64,000 nucleotides of DNA from Gemmatimonadota bacterium. Lineage in GTDB: Bacteria; Gemmatimonadota; Gemmatimonadetes; Gemmatimonadales; Gemmatimonadaceae. Numbering within the stretch: the stretch's first letter is position 1; every line of letters starts with the position of its first letter. The notes beneath the pieces were generated by a model. It did no database searches. It saw only the letters and a program-made list of their open reading frames with translations, and had not been told where the DNA came from. Shown one piece after another: positions 34,266-42,699 of the stretch. The stretch spans positions 186,001 to 250,000 of the forward strand of contig DAHUXM010000004.1 of assembly GCA_027307165.1 (NCBI GenBank), in the 5' to 3' direction. Both the position numbers and the translations under genes were made by a program.

Positions 34266-35606
34266 TTATAGCGCCGTAGCCGCTGGGCCGGCGCGCGTGG
34301 TGAAGAAATCCGATCGGTCTGCGCGTTCGGGGAACGCCATATGATAGCGCTGTATCCATTCGCGCCGAAAATCCTCGACGGACGATGAATCGACCAGTGC
34401 CCACACACTTCCGCCGAAACCTGCCCCAAACGCCGACGCGGCGACGGCGCCTATCGCGCGAGCACGACGCACCAGCGCGACAGTCTCCGGAATCTGATTC
34501 TCCAGCCCGCGCTCCGCACCGCGCTGAGATTCAGCCACCTGACTGCCAAACGCAGCGACGTCTCCACGAGCGAGCGCGTCTGCCGCTGCAGGAATGATCT
34601 CGTTCGCCTCGGTATCGAACTGGTCGAATCTTCGTAGTAGCGACTCCGGCGCATAAGCCGCGTCGGTAGTTGTGCGAAGCACTTCCCGGATCTGCATACG
34701 GGCATCCGGCGACGACGCGATGGCCGCGCCCATCGACACGTCAGTCCGGCCAGTCGCTCGGTTCCACGATTCGAGTCCCACGCTCAGGCGGCGTGATACG
34801 CGATTGTAAAGCTCCAGCGCAGAGCCGGTCTTCTCAGCGAGTACGCCGCTCGCCGCGATCACGAATGTAAGATCGTTCGGCACAGCGATCGCGCGCTCGA
34901 ATCTCACCGGACAGAACGAATACTGTACCAGAGCGTTCGGTCGTGCGCAGAGAATCGCCGTCTGATCCTCGCTCCCACCGAACGTTCCGACCCCTGCACG
35001 ACCGTGCAGTGATTTGAAATCGAGTCCATTCTCAACGCACCCAAGGTAGCCGGCCAGGTCTTCCGGCGTCTGAATGCTGTCGCGATACTCCTGTCGCGCA
35101 GGCAGATCGTTGATTGCGGAGAGCGCCAGGAAGAACGCGACAACGAGAGCGCTCGAGCTGCTCACACCGGCAGCGGGCGGTAGATCGCTCGTGAATGCGA
35201 TGTCCGCGCCACGCATCTCACCGGGAAAGTTCATCGCGATGCGGCGCGCAACGGTGATCGCGTAGTTGGACCAGTGCCCGGGCGTCGACTCGACATCGGG
35301 CGAAAGTTCCAACTCCGCGACGTCGCCAGAGCGTGCGTCGAGTATGCGCACAGTGCTCGCAGTGCTCGTGGACGCTGCATGCCCCGGCCGTGCGCTGGCT
35401 ACGATGCAGATTCCGCGTTCCACGGCACACAACAGACTGCGGCCGCCGCCGTAATCGGTGTGCTTGCCCAGAACCTCGATTCGTCCCGGCACCCAGAAGG
35501 CCACCGGATTGTCGGCAGGGGCTGGCACATCACCGCGGAGCCGTGCGAGGTCACGCGCGAGCTGCGCGATGCGTCGGGCCTTGACCTCTGATTCCGCGAT
35601 ACTCAT
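34266..35606 (-). CDS. galK: GHMP-family galactokinase-like sugar kinase
   Basis: A 446-residue cytoplasmic kinase that transfers phosphate from ATP to C1 of galactose or a related sugar. The motifs are PGRIEVLGKHTDYGGG (residues 40-55), the ATP loop LPPAAGVSSSSAL, and FGAGFGGSVWAL near the C-terminus. The canonical GEHTDY becomes GKHTDY, with Lys48 in place of Glu, so the exact sugar specificity is uncertain; galactose is favoured by neighbouring galactosidases. It lies 32 bases after the symporter-nucleotidyltransferase gene and is co-directional with it. No galT or galE is present in this window. Confidence 0.82.
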   Translation of the reverse strand: MSIAESEVKARRIAQLARDLARLRGDVPAPADNPVAFWVPGRIEVLGKHTDYGGGRSLLCAVERGICIVASARPGHAASTSTASTVRILDARSGDVAELELSPDVESTPGHWSNYAITVARRIAMNFPGEMRGADIAFTSDLPPAAGVSSSSALVVAFFLALSAINDLPARQEYRDSIQTPEDLAGYLGCVENGLDFKSLHGRAGVGTFGGSEDQTAILCARPNALVQYSFCPVRFERAIAVPNDLTFVIAASGVLAEKTGSALELYNRVSRRLSVGLESWNRATGRTDVSMGAAIASSPDARMQIREVLRTTTDAAYAPESLLRRFDQFDTEANEIIPAAADALARGDVAAFGSQVAESQRGAERGLENQIPETVALVRRARAIGAVAASAFGAGFGGSVWALVDSSSVEDFRREWIQRYHMAFPERADRSDFFTTRAGPAATAL

Positions 35607-35638
35607 TCCCGCCGCGTTGAGACGGGCCGCTACATCGG

Positions 35639-38254
35639 TCAGAGTGATACCTCAGTCCCCGAGAGCAGCGCCGCGACGCGCGGGATATCCGCTCGTCTGG
35701 AGAGGTCGAGCACAGCTTCGTTCACTGGAATGACCTTGAAGCGCATCCCGAGAATGTCGATTGCATACTGTACCGCGAGCGGAAGCTCCAGCTCGCCGCG
35801 CGGCGACGGTTGCACGTCTCTGCATGCACGGAAGAACTGGGACGTGAGGCGCCAGCAATTCATGCTCACGTCGACGTCGTCGCCCAGCGCAGCGAGCGAT
35901 GCTGCGTCTGGCTTCTCGGATATTTTGCGTAGCGTGCCATCCGGCGCGACGTCGAGCAAGGCAAATGCCGCGACGCGCTCGGCGGGAATGTTGCCGCGCA
36001 ACAGCCCCGCGTGGGAGAACCCGAGCGTTGCCGGTCCATTGGCAAGGCGGAGACGCGTGAGCGGAGCAGACGGGTAGTAGTTATCCGAATTCAGAACGAC
36101 AAACGGCTCGCCCGCAGTGAACTCCTCGGCGGCCAGCACAGCGTCGGCGGTACCGATCGCAGCGGACTGAACGGCGAACGAGATGCGCAGTCGTTTCGGG
36201 ATGGCGGTGTTGGTGTAGTAGCTCTCCATCTCCGCATGATCCGGCGCGACGACGATGCAGACGTCGGTAAACCCGGCGTCGGCGAGCGAGCTCAGCACGT
36301 AATCAAGGAAGGGCCGGCCGATGGGAATCATCCCCTTGACGCCGGACTCGGCGGCTGCGGCCTGGGCCGGATCGAGGGCGGCGCTGGCGTCGGCTTCGCG
36401 CATGCGCTTGCCAAGACCGCGGGCCAGAATCACAGCCTTGGTGCACGACCGGTTAGCGGCAATCGCAGATGTGTCGTCGCTGCGCACCGGCTCGTCCGCC
36501 GACCAGATGCGTCGCACGACCTGCATGAGAACAACACCGCTTACGATGAACGCCACAAACCATATCGACGCCTGGAACGTACGGCCGTAGATGATGCTGC
36601 CGGTTCCGAACAGGCCTGCGTAAACGAACATGACACCGGACGTCCAGCCGAGCAGCATCTGTGGCAGACTGTCAGGCGAGGCAGCTATTTTGGACTCCGC
36701 GCGAATCGCCTTCCATCCCGGGCCGGCGGGACGCGTGAGCTCGTAGAAGCGAAGCAGCGTCGCGTGATCGGCAGGGCTCGTGAACACGGTGACGGAAACC
36801 CAGACCACGGTAGTTACAGCAACGGTAACGAGAAGCGGCATCGGCTCCGGGGCCGCGTGACCCATCTTCTCAGCCACGAAGAATCCAATCGCGACGATGA
36901 ACGACGATGCCATCGCCGATATCTCGCTCCAGGCATTTATGCGCCACCAGAACCAGCGAAGCAGATAGATGAGTCCCGTTCCGGCGCCGACCGACAGCAG
37001 CAACTGAAATGCGTCACTGGCGGTCGATAGAAACAGAGTGAATGCACCCGCGGCAATCATCAGGACAGCAGTGAGCGAACGCGAGATCCATAGATAGTGA
37101 CGCTCGCTCTTTCCCGGCGCGAGAAAGCGCTGGTAGAAATCGATCACCAGATAGGATGATCCCCAGTTGAGATGCGTTTCCATGGTCGATCTGTACGCCG
37201 CGAACAGCGCGGCGATGATCAGTCCCTTCATTCCGACCGGCAGCAACGTGAGCATCGCCGGATAGGCGAGATCGTTGCCGATGAGCTTCGGATCGACGTT
37301 TGGCAATGCACGGTGAATGTCGCCAAGCGTCGGGAAGACCAGCATGGAACAGAGCGCGACGATTATCCAAGGCCAGGGGCGCAAAGCGTAGTTCGCAACG
37401 TTGAACCAGAGGGTCGCGCCGAGAGCGTGACGCTCGTTCCTGGATGCGAGGATGCGCTGCGCGACGTAGCTACCGCCCCCTGGCTCCGAACCCGGGTACC
37501 AGACCGACCACCATTGGATTGTGAGCGGGATGACGAGAACGGTGAGAGTGAGCGAAGTGTCGTTGAAATCCGGAAGGAGCGACAGCGTCTTGGGGTCGAT
37601 CTTCGAGAGCATTCCGGCGAGGCCGCCGACGGCCGGCTGATCCAGCGAGACATACGCGGCAGCGATCACGCCGATCATCGCGAGCGCGAACTGAACCATG
37701 TCGGTCGCGAGTACACCCCACAGGCCCGATATCGAGGCAAATAGAACGCACGCCGTTCCGGCGATGACGATCGTTTCGAGACGGCCCCAGCCGAGCATCA
37801 CGTTTGCGATCTTGACGGCGGCGAGCGTTACCGTCGACATGATCATGATGTTGAAGAAGAAGCCGAGGTACACAGCCCGGAATCCGCGCACGAGCGCAGC
37901 GGGGCGGCCGGAGTAGCGCAGCTCGTAGAACTCGAGATCGGTGAGAACGCCTGAGCGACGCCACAGCTGAGCGTAGAAGAAGACCGTGGCCATTCCCGTG
38001 AGCAGGAATGCCCACCAAACCCAGTTGTAGGAGACGCCGTGCGAGCGGACGAAGTCCGTTACCAGGTTCGGCGTGTCCGTGCTGAACGTCGTCGCCACCA
38101 TCGACGTTCCGACCAGCCACCACGGCGCCGACTGGCCGGATGTAAAGAACTCCGCGACGCTCGACTGCGAGCGGCGGATGTAGAACAATGCCGGCAGATA
38201 GCAGAGAAAGAGGCTTACCGCGACGATCACCCAATCAAGCGACGTCAGCTGCAT
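35639..38254 (-). CDS. Na+/solute symporter fused to sugar nucleotidyltransferase
   Basis: An 871-residue two-domain protein in one uninterrupted frame. Residues 1 to about 595 form an SSS-family (SLC5/PutP-like) transporter with about 14 membrane helices, including the GLIIAALFAAYRSTMETHLNWGSSY stretch near helix 8-9. Residues 605-871 form a cytoplasmic NTP-transferase domain with AVILARGLGKRM, KGMIPIGRPFLDYVL, VLNSDNYYP and ISEKPD, the signatures of sugar-1-phosphate nucleotidyltransferases. The linker between them is about ten residues. With the galactokinase-like gene 32 bases downstream, import, phosphorylation and nucleotidyl transfer may be coupled. The sugar is inferred from the neighbours. 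Confidence 0.87.
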   Translation of the reverse strand: MQLTSLDWVIVAVSLFLCYLPALFYIRRSQSSVAEFFTSGQSAPWWLVGTSMVATTFSTDTPNLVTDFVRSHGVSYNWVWWAFLLTGMATVFFYAQLWRRSGVLTDLEFYELRYSGRPAALVRGFRAVYLGFFFNIMIMSTVTLAAVKIANVMLGWGRLETIVIAGTACVLFASISGLWGVLATDMVQFALAMIGVIAAAYVSLDQPAVGGLAGMLSKIDPKTLSLLPDFNDTSLTLTVLVIPLTIQWWSVWYPGSEPGGGSYVAQRILASRNERHALGATLWFNVANYALRPWPWIIVALCSMLVFPTLGDIHRALPNVDPKLIGNDLAYPAMLTLLPVGMKGLIIAALFAAYRSTMETHLNWGSSYLVIDFYQRFLAPGKSERHYLWISRSLTAVLMIAAGAFTLFLSTASDAFQLLLSVGAGTGLIYLLRWFWWRINAWSEISAMASSFIVAIGFFVAEKMGHAAPEPMPLLVTVAVTTVVWVSVTVFTSPADHATLLRFYELTRPAGPGWKAIRAESKIAASPDSLPQMLLGWTSGVMFVYAGLFGTGSIIYGRTFQASIWFVAFIVSGVVLMQVVRRIWSADEPVRSDDTSAIAANRSCTKAVILARGLGKRMREADASAALDPAQAAAAESGVKGMIPIGRPFLDYVLSSLADAGFTDVCIVVAPDHAEMESYYTNTAIPKRLRISFAVQSAAIGTADAVLAAEEFTAGEPFVVLNSDNYYPSAPLTRLRLANGPATLGFSHAGLLRGNIPAERVAAFALLDVAPDGTLRKISEKPDAASLAALGDDVDVSMNCWRLTSQFFRACRDVQPSPRGELELPLAVQYAIDILGMRFKVIPVNEAVLDLSRRADIPRVAALLSGTEVSL

Positions 38255-38335
38255 TCGGTTGTACCCTGTTGGCTGTGTAGGTGTAGGTGCGGTAACGTCA
38301 CGGGCGCGCGAGCGCGGGCAATGCGTGGTGCGGGA

Positions 38336-38410
38336 GGATGCACGGACGCATCCGCGGTAGCGATATAAATAACTGCGTGGTGCCAGAGAAGGCGCGGATG
38401 CATCCGCGCC
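38336..38410. repeat. Paired palindromes between glycosidase and symporter genes
   Basis: GGATGC-ACGGAC-GCATCC (38336-38353) is followed at 38391-38410 by the perfect 20-bp palindrome GGCGCGGATGCATCCGCGCC, then CTAC. The second word recurs at 60255-60274. It lies within the 156-base gap between two co-directional minus-strand genes and could shape their mRNA. The next base, 38411, is the last base of the glycosidase stop codon. Confidence 0.6.
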
Positions 38411-40513
38411 CTACACAGCGATCATTTCGAGTGTCAGCACCTCGAACGGTTCCAGTCGGACCTTGCGCTCTTCGCCGGCGCGAAAACGAATCGGGGCCTT
38501 TCCGTGATACTGCGCCCACGGACTCCTGGCAGAATACTGGCGCGGCGCCGAGTGCGGAAGCTCGAACAAGCGCTCGGGATCGATCGCGATGTTCTGTGCG
38601 ACGTTGCTCGGATTGCGGAGCGTGAGAATTCCCGTGCGAGGCGACCACGACGCCCAGCCATAGGGCTCGAGTCGTTGCGGATCACCACCCACCCAGTGCG
38701 TGTCGACCAGAGTCTGAGCGTTGTTGCGGGACCACTTTGCGCATTCGGCGATCGTATCCCAGTTCGCCTGTGAGAGCAGCGAAGGGGTGATGTACATCTC
38801 CTGCAGCTGAGTCCCCGTGCCGAAGTAGTCGCGAACTTCGGATGTGAAGTCGTTGCCCGGATCGGTCATCAGATTGTGCGCCTGCCTGGCATAGATCATT
38901 CCATGCAGCATCAACGAATTGATCGGGAAGAGGGCGCCTGCACGGACGACGTGCTCGTACGTATCGGCGTCGCGATACGTGATCCACCGCTGTCTGCTCG
39001 TGCCGATTCCCGCGAAGTCGTGGTCGTCTCCGCCGCGCCAGATCGAATCGGCGTAGCGCAGCCAGAACGGTGACGGATACGTGCCGGTCGTGAGGTTCAC
39101 GTACAGATCCGGCTTCTCGGCGCGCAGTTCGCCAATGAGATGGATCGCTGCGTCAAAGTCGCTGTCGAATGGACTGCCGGGATAGGTGCTCGCATAGTTC
39201 CCCGTTCCGTCGAACTTGAACTGATTCACGCCGTACTTCCGGATCATGTCGATGCATGTATCGCGGAAGTGCTTGTAGTAGACGGGACCGGAAAGCGCGA
39301 ACCCGTCCTTGTTGGTCTCGTAGCCCTGCGCCGTTCCGTACTCGATGCGTTCCTTGTGCGGCTGTCCGTATCCGCCCCACGGCGACATCCAGACTCCGGG
39401 CGCGGCGCCGTATTTGTGAGTTGCAGCTTCTACGTTGGTGAATCCGTTGGGGAATCCCGAATTGAAGTGCCACAATGTCTTCGAGTCGTCCCAGCCGTCG
39501 TCGAAGAGAAACGAATCGAGCGTCACGCCACGCTTCTCGTGAAGCTCCGTTCCGAATGCCGCTATGGCGCCGAGTGCATCGGCCTCGGTGTACTTGTTGA
39601 AGTACCCGATGTCATACCATGAGTTGTAGTGCAGAAAAGTGCGATACGGATGGGCACGCTCCCGCTCGACGTACTTGAGAAAATCCCGTCGCAGTTGACC
39701 CGGGTGCGTGACGCCGACGACAGAGCTGAAGTCGATGGCGGTGCCGGGCCGGAGCGGCAACGTGCGTGACATCCGGCAACGCACGCGGTCGCCATCCACT
39801 GCGTTGTTGGCGAGAGGATGCTCGAATGCGAAGTACGCGTCTCCAACGACGATCGGCGTGCCGGGTACGGTTCCGGGCGCCATGGCGTTGCGCGCGTTGA
39901 AGTCGAGCAGGGCAATCTCGTGCACCGGTACCTCTCCACCGAGCGCGCGCAACGTGATTTCCTGGCGAACGTAGCTCGATCCATCGCGCAGTATTCCACG
40001 CCACACCGCTTCGATACGGCCGGCCGGGTCCTGAAGCGTCATCGTCACCTGATGGCCCGCGAGCCGCTCGACCATGCGGGACGCGCTGGCATTCGGGGAC
40101 AGTACTTCTGTTCGCGGCGCGGATGTGATGCGCATCTCGCTCGCCTGGATCGTGGACTTGTCCGCGAGCGTCAGGGTGAATGCCTGTGCGGATACGGGGA
40201 GCGTCGCGTTATTGAGCACGTCGGTCAGCCGAACCGGACGAAACGAGCCGCCGGCGGTGGTCCAGATCGCAGTAATGGCATCATTACCGAGTGTGAAATC
40301 ATCTGCCGACACGGCGGCTCGACTCGCGAGCGGTGCGCCGGCTCCGCCGAGCAGGCTGAGTCCTTCTGCGAAGCCAGTGGGGCCCAAGCCGAGCTGCAGC
40401 GCGCCGAGTCCGACGGCGATCCGGCCCGTGCGGTCGAGGAAATCGCGCCGACTGAGCCCGGAACGGGACGTGGGTGGGGGCGATGAATTGGAACGATCCC
40501 GGCTATCCGCCAC
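38411..40513 (-). CDS. Tat-exported clan-D-like glycoside hydrolase
   Basis: A 700-residue protein. A GTG at 40513 is the preferred start: AAGGAG lies nine bases upstream, and the twin-arginine signal (SRRDFLDRTGRIAVGLGAL) then sits close to the N-terminus. The catalytic part carries YNSWYD, FLFDDGWDD, KFDGTGN and GGDDHDF, which look like the (W)NSW, DDGW and KFDG elements of GH27/GH36-type alpha-galactosidases. Upstream is a beta-sandwich domain. It probably acts on galactosides or N-acetylgalactosaminides in the periplasm. The family assignment is tentative; similar proteins are sometimes misnamed 'enterotoxin'. It is divergent from the GH35 gene. Confidence 0.72.
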   Translation of the reverse strand: MADSRDRSNSSPPPTSRSGLSRRDFLDRTGRIAVGLGALQLGLGPTGFAEGLSLLGGAGAPLASRAAVSADDFTLGNDAITAIWTTAGGSFRPVRLTDVLNNATLPVSAQAFTLTLADKSTIQASEMRITSAPRTEVLSPNASASRMVERLAGHQVTMTLQDPAGRIEAVWRGILRDGSSYVRQEITLRALGGEVPVHEIALLDFNARNAMAPGTVPGTPIVVGDAYFAFEHPLANNAVDGDRVRCRMSRTLPLRPGTAIDFSSVVGVTHPGQLRRDFLKYVERERAHPYRTFLHYNSWYDIGYFNKYTEADALGAIAAFGTELHEKRGVTLDSFLFDDGWDDSKTLWHFNSGFPNGFTNVEAATHKYGAAPGVWMSPWGGYGQPHKERIEYGTAQGYETNKDGFALSGPVYYKHFRDTCIDMIRKYGVNQFKFDGTGNYASTYPGSPFDSDFDAAIHLIGELRAEKPDLYVNLTTGTYPSPFWLRYADSIWRGGDDHDFAGIGTSRQRWITYRDADTYEHVVRAGALFPINSLMLHGMIYARQAHNLMTDPGNDFTSEVRDYFGTGTQLQEMYITPSLLSQANWDTIAECAKWSRNNAQTLVDTHWVGGDPQRLEPYGWASWSPRTGILTLRNPSNVAQNIAIDPERLFELPHSAPRQYSARSPWAQYHGKAPIRFRAGEERKVRLEPFEVLTLEMIAV

Positions 40514-40674
40514 AGGTCCGTGCTCCTTATATATGCGTGTTGCGAGCGGATCGGAATCGATCGCCGTGGTGGCGAGATTATCGCCTGGGTGGGCGCCGGT
40601 CAAGGACAGGCAGCACCTTATTCGTGCCTCTGGCCGGTCGCAGACGGCAGCGCAAATTCTCCAGGATGAATCAC

Positions 40675-42546
40675 ATGCGACTATCTGACGCCTTTGGACG
40701 TTTCTGGATCGTGATGGCGTGCCTCGTCGGAATGGCGCAGCCGTCCGTAGCTCAGAAACCAGCCACGCATTCGTTCCAGATCGCGAAGGGCGCGTTTCTG
40801 CTCGACGGAAAGCCGCTCCAGATCATATCGGGCGAGTTGCACTATGCACGCATTCCTCGCGAGTACTGGCGCCATCGCCTCAGGATGGCAAGGGCGATGG
40901 GTCTCAACACCATCGCCACCTACGTGTTCTGGAACTATCACGAAGTGCGGCCCGGCGTGTTCGATTTTCACACCGGGAATCGCGACCTCGGCGAGTTCAT
41001 CAGGATCGCGCAGGAGGAAGGCTTGTGGGTGATTCTGCGTCCGGGACCGTACGTCTGCGCCGAATGGGACTTCGGAGGATTGCCATCGTATCTGCTCAAG
41101 ACGCCGGCGGTGGCTGTACGCAGCAACGATCCTCGCTACATGAAAGCCGCGCGACGGTACATCGACGCGATGGCGAAGGAGATACGGCCATTACTGGTGA
41201 CGCACGGGGGCCCGATTCTCATGGTGCAGGTAGAGAACGAGTACGGCTCATTCGGCTCGGACTCCAGCTACAAGGAAGCGACTCGCAGAATGCTGATTCA
41301 CGCCGGCATCGATGTGCCACTGTTCACAGCCGATGGTGACTGGCTGTTTCAGAAGGGCGGAATTCCTGGCGTGTTCGCGGCTGCGAACGGTGAGATGAAT
41401 TACGACAGTCTCACCAAGCGAGTCGACGCATTCAACAAGGGCACCGGTCCGTACATGGTTGCGGAGTTGTATCCCGGATGGCTCACGCACTGGGCGGAGC
41501 CGTTTCCCGTCACGCCTGTCGACAGTTTTCTGCCCGCGTACGACAGTCTGCTGAAGCGGGGGGTGAGCATCAATCTGTACATGTTTCACGGCGGCACCAA
41601 CTTCGGTTTTACATCCGGCGCCAACTATACAAAGGCGATGCCGATCGAGCCGAGTATGACGAGTTATGATTACGACGCCCCGCTGTCCGAGGCTGGATGG
41701 GCGACTCCCAAGTATTACGCGTTGCGCGACGTGATACGGCGGAACGTGTCATACGCGATTCCGGATGTGCCGGATGCATTGCCTGTGATCGCTGTGCCGC
41801 CAGTTCATCTCACTGCTGTGACTGATCTCTTCGGCATCGTCGATCGTATCACACCGGTGAATTCCAGTCAGCCGATGTCGTTCGAGGATCTCGATCAGTC
41901 CAGTGGATACGTGCTGTATCGCCACCGATCTGCGAGTGCAATGCACGCCGTTCTGAGCGTGCCCGGGCTGCGCGATTACGCAGCAGTATTCGTGGATGGG
42001 CGTCGCGTTGCGACACTGGATCGCCGCACGAAGAATTTCTCCTGCGCCGTGGATATTCCTGCGGGTGGCCGGCTGGACATTCTGGTCGAGAACATGGGGC
42101 GGATCAACTATGGCTCGGCACTCGTGAGTGATCGGAAGGGGATAGTTCAGCCCGTGACGATTGCGAGTGCGGAGATCACCGGCTGGTCGATGTATCGGCT
42201 ACCGTTCGCCAGCGTACCAAGCGGGGGAACTACCAAACGAGTGGTGAGTGCAGCAGCGGGAACGCCGACTTTGTATAGGGGCAGCTTCACGCTCGATCGC
42301 ACTGGCGACACGTTTCTCGACATGCGGGCGTGGAACAAGGGAATCGTTTTTGTGAACGGCATCAACATCGGCAGATACTGGAATTCCGGTCCGCAGCAGA
42401 CTTTGTACCTTCCGGGTGCATGGCTCCGGCGTGGGCGAAACGACGTCGTTGTGTTCGAGCTGAACGGTCACAATGGCGCGTCTGAAATCGCCGGGCTGAC
42501 GCGGCCAATTCTCGCGCAGCTGAACGCGGAATCACATCCTCAATAG
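40675..42546 (+). CDS. Exported GH35 beta-galactosidase
   Basis: A 623-residue enzyme releasing terminal beta-linked galactose. The ATG at 40675 has AGGA eight bases upstream and starts a signal peptide ending QPSVAQ; an ATG at 40666 is the alternative. The GH35 barrel shows ISGELHYARIPREYWRHRL, VLRPGPYVCAEWDFGGLPSYL, MVQVENEYGSF with acid/base Glu189, and VAELYPGW with nucleophile Glu264, followed by FHGGTNFGFTSG. Beta-sandwich domains fill the C-terminal 270 residues. It is divergent from the clan-D-like glycosidase, and both should supply sugar to the adjacent symporter. Confidence 0.95.
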   Translation: MRLSDAFGRFWIVMACLVGMAQPSVAQKPATHSFQIAKGAFLLDGKPLQIISGELHYARIPREYWRHRLRMARAMGLNTIATYVFWNYHEVRPGVFDFHTGNRDLGEFIRIAQEEGLWVILRPGPYVCAEWDFGGLPSYLLKTPAVAVRSNDPRYMKAARRYIDAMAKEIRPLLVTHGGPILMVQVENEYGSFGSDSSYKEATRRMLIHAGIDVPLFTADGDWLFQKGGIPGVFAAANGEMNYDSLTKRVDAFNKGTGPYMVAELYPGWLTHWAEPFPVTPVDSFLPAYDSLLKRGVSINLYMFHGGTNFGFTSGANYTKAMPIEPSMTSYDYDAPLSEAGWATPKYYALRDVIRRNVSYAIPDVPDALPVIAVPPVHLTAVTDLFGIVDRITPVNSSQPMSFEDLDQSSGYVLYRHRSASAMHAVLSVPGLRDYAAVFVDGRRVATLDRRTKNFSCAVDIPAGGRLDILVENMGRINYGSALVSDRKGIVQPVTIASAEITGWSMYRLPFASVPSGGTTKRVVSAAAGTPTLYRGSFTLDRTGDTFLDMRAWNKGIVFVNGINIGRYWNSGPQQTLYLPGAWLRRGRNDVVVFELNGHNGASEIAGLTRPILAQLNAESHPQ

Positions 42547-42570
42547 CCTGCGCCGCCGGAAAAGGCGTGC

Positions 42571-42599
42571 TTGCGCAATCCAAAATGGGATACTATATC
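42571..42599 (+). promoter_or_regulatory. Candidate promoter of the susCD unit
   Basis: TTGCGC (42571-42576) and TATATC (42594-42599) are separated by 17 bases. The -10 falls inside the GGATA-N3-TATCC palindrome at 42588-42600, so a bound regulator would block it. The SusC start codon is 100 bases downstream. Confidence 0.45.
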
Positions 42600-42600
42600 C
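42588..42600. promoter_or_regulatory. Candidate GntR operator upstream of susC
   Basis: The 13-bp palindrome GGATA-CTA-TATCC lies in the 153-base gap ahead of the SusC gene and is matched by GGATA-TTG-TATCC at 50749-50761, ahead of the gntR gene. Both are AT-rich islands in GC-rich DNA, and both sit about 100 bases before a start codon. This is consistent with a shared operator for the GntR-family regulator encoded at 50859. Confidence 0.7.
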
Positions 42601-42699
42601 TGCCAGTCCTCGGCGGAGGGCGCCGGAGTCCCGGGTGGGCGGCGCCCGTCTGCTTTCACATTTCTGCCGCACTTTGCTGCGTGCGGTCGGAGAGGAGTC

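Noticed and set aside
35639-38254. Two separate genes read as one by a frame error
   Set aside because: The frame is continuous through the linker with no stop, no internal start with a ribosome-binding site, and normal codon use on both sides, so a real fusion is the simpler reading. An assembly check is still the decisive test.
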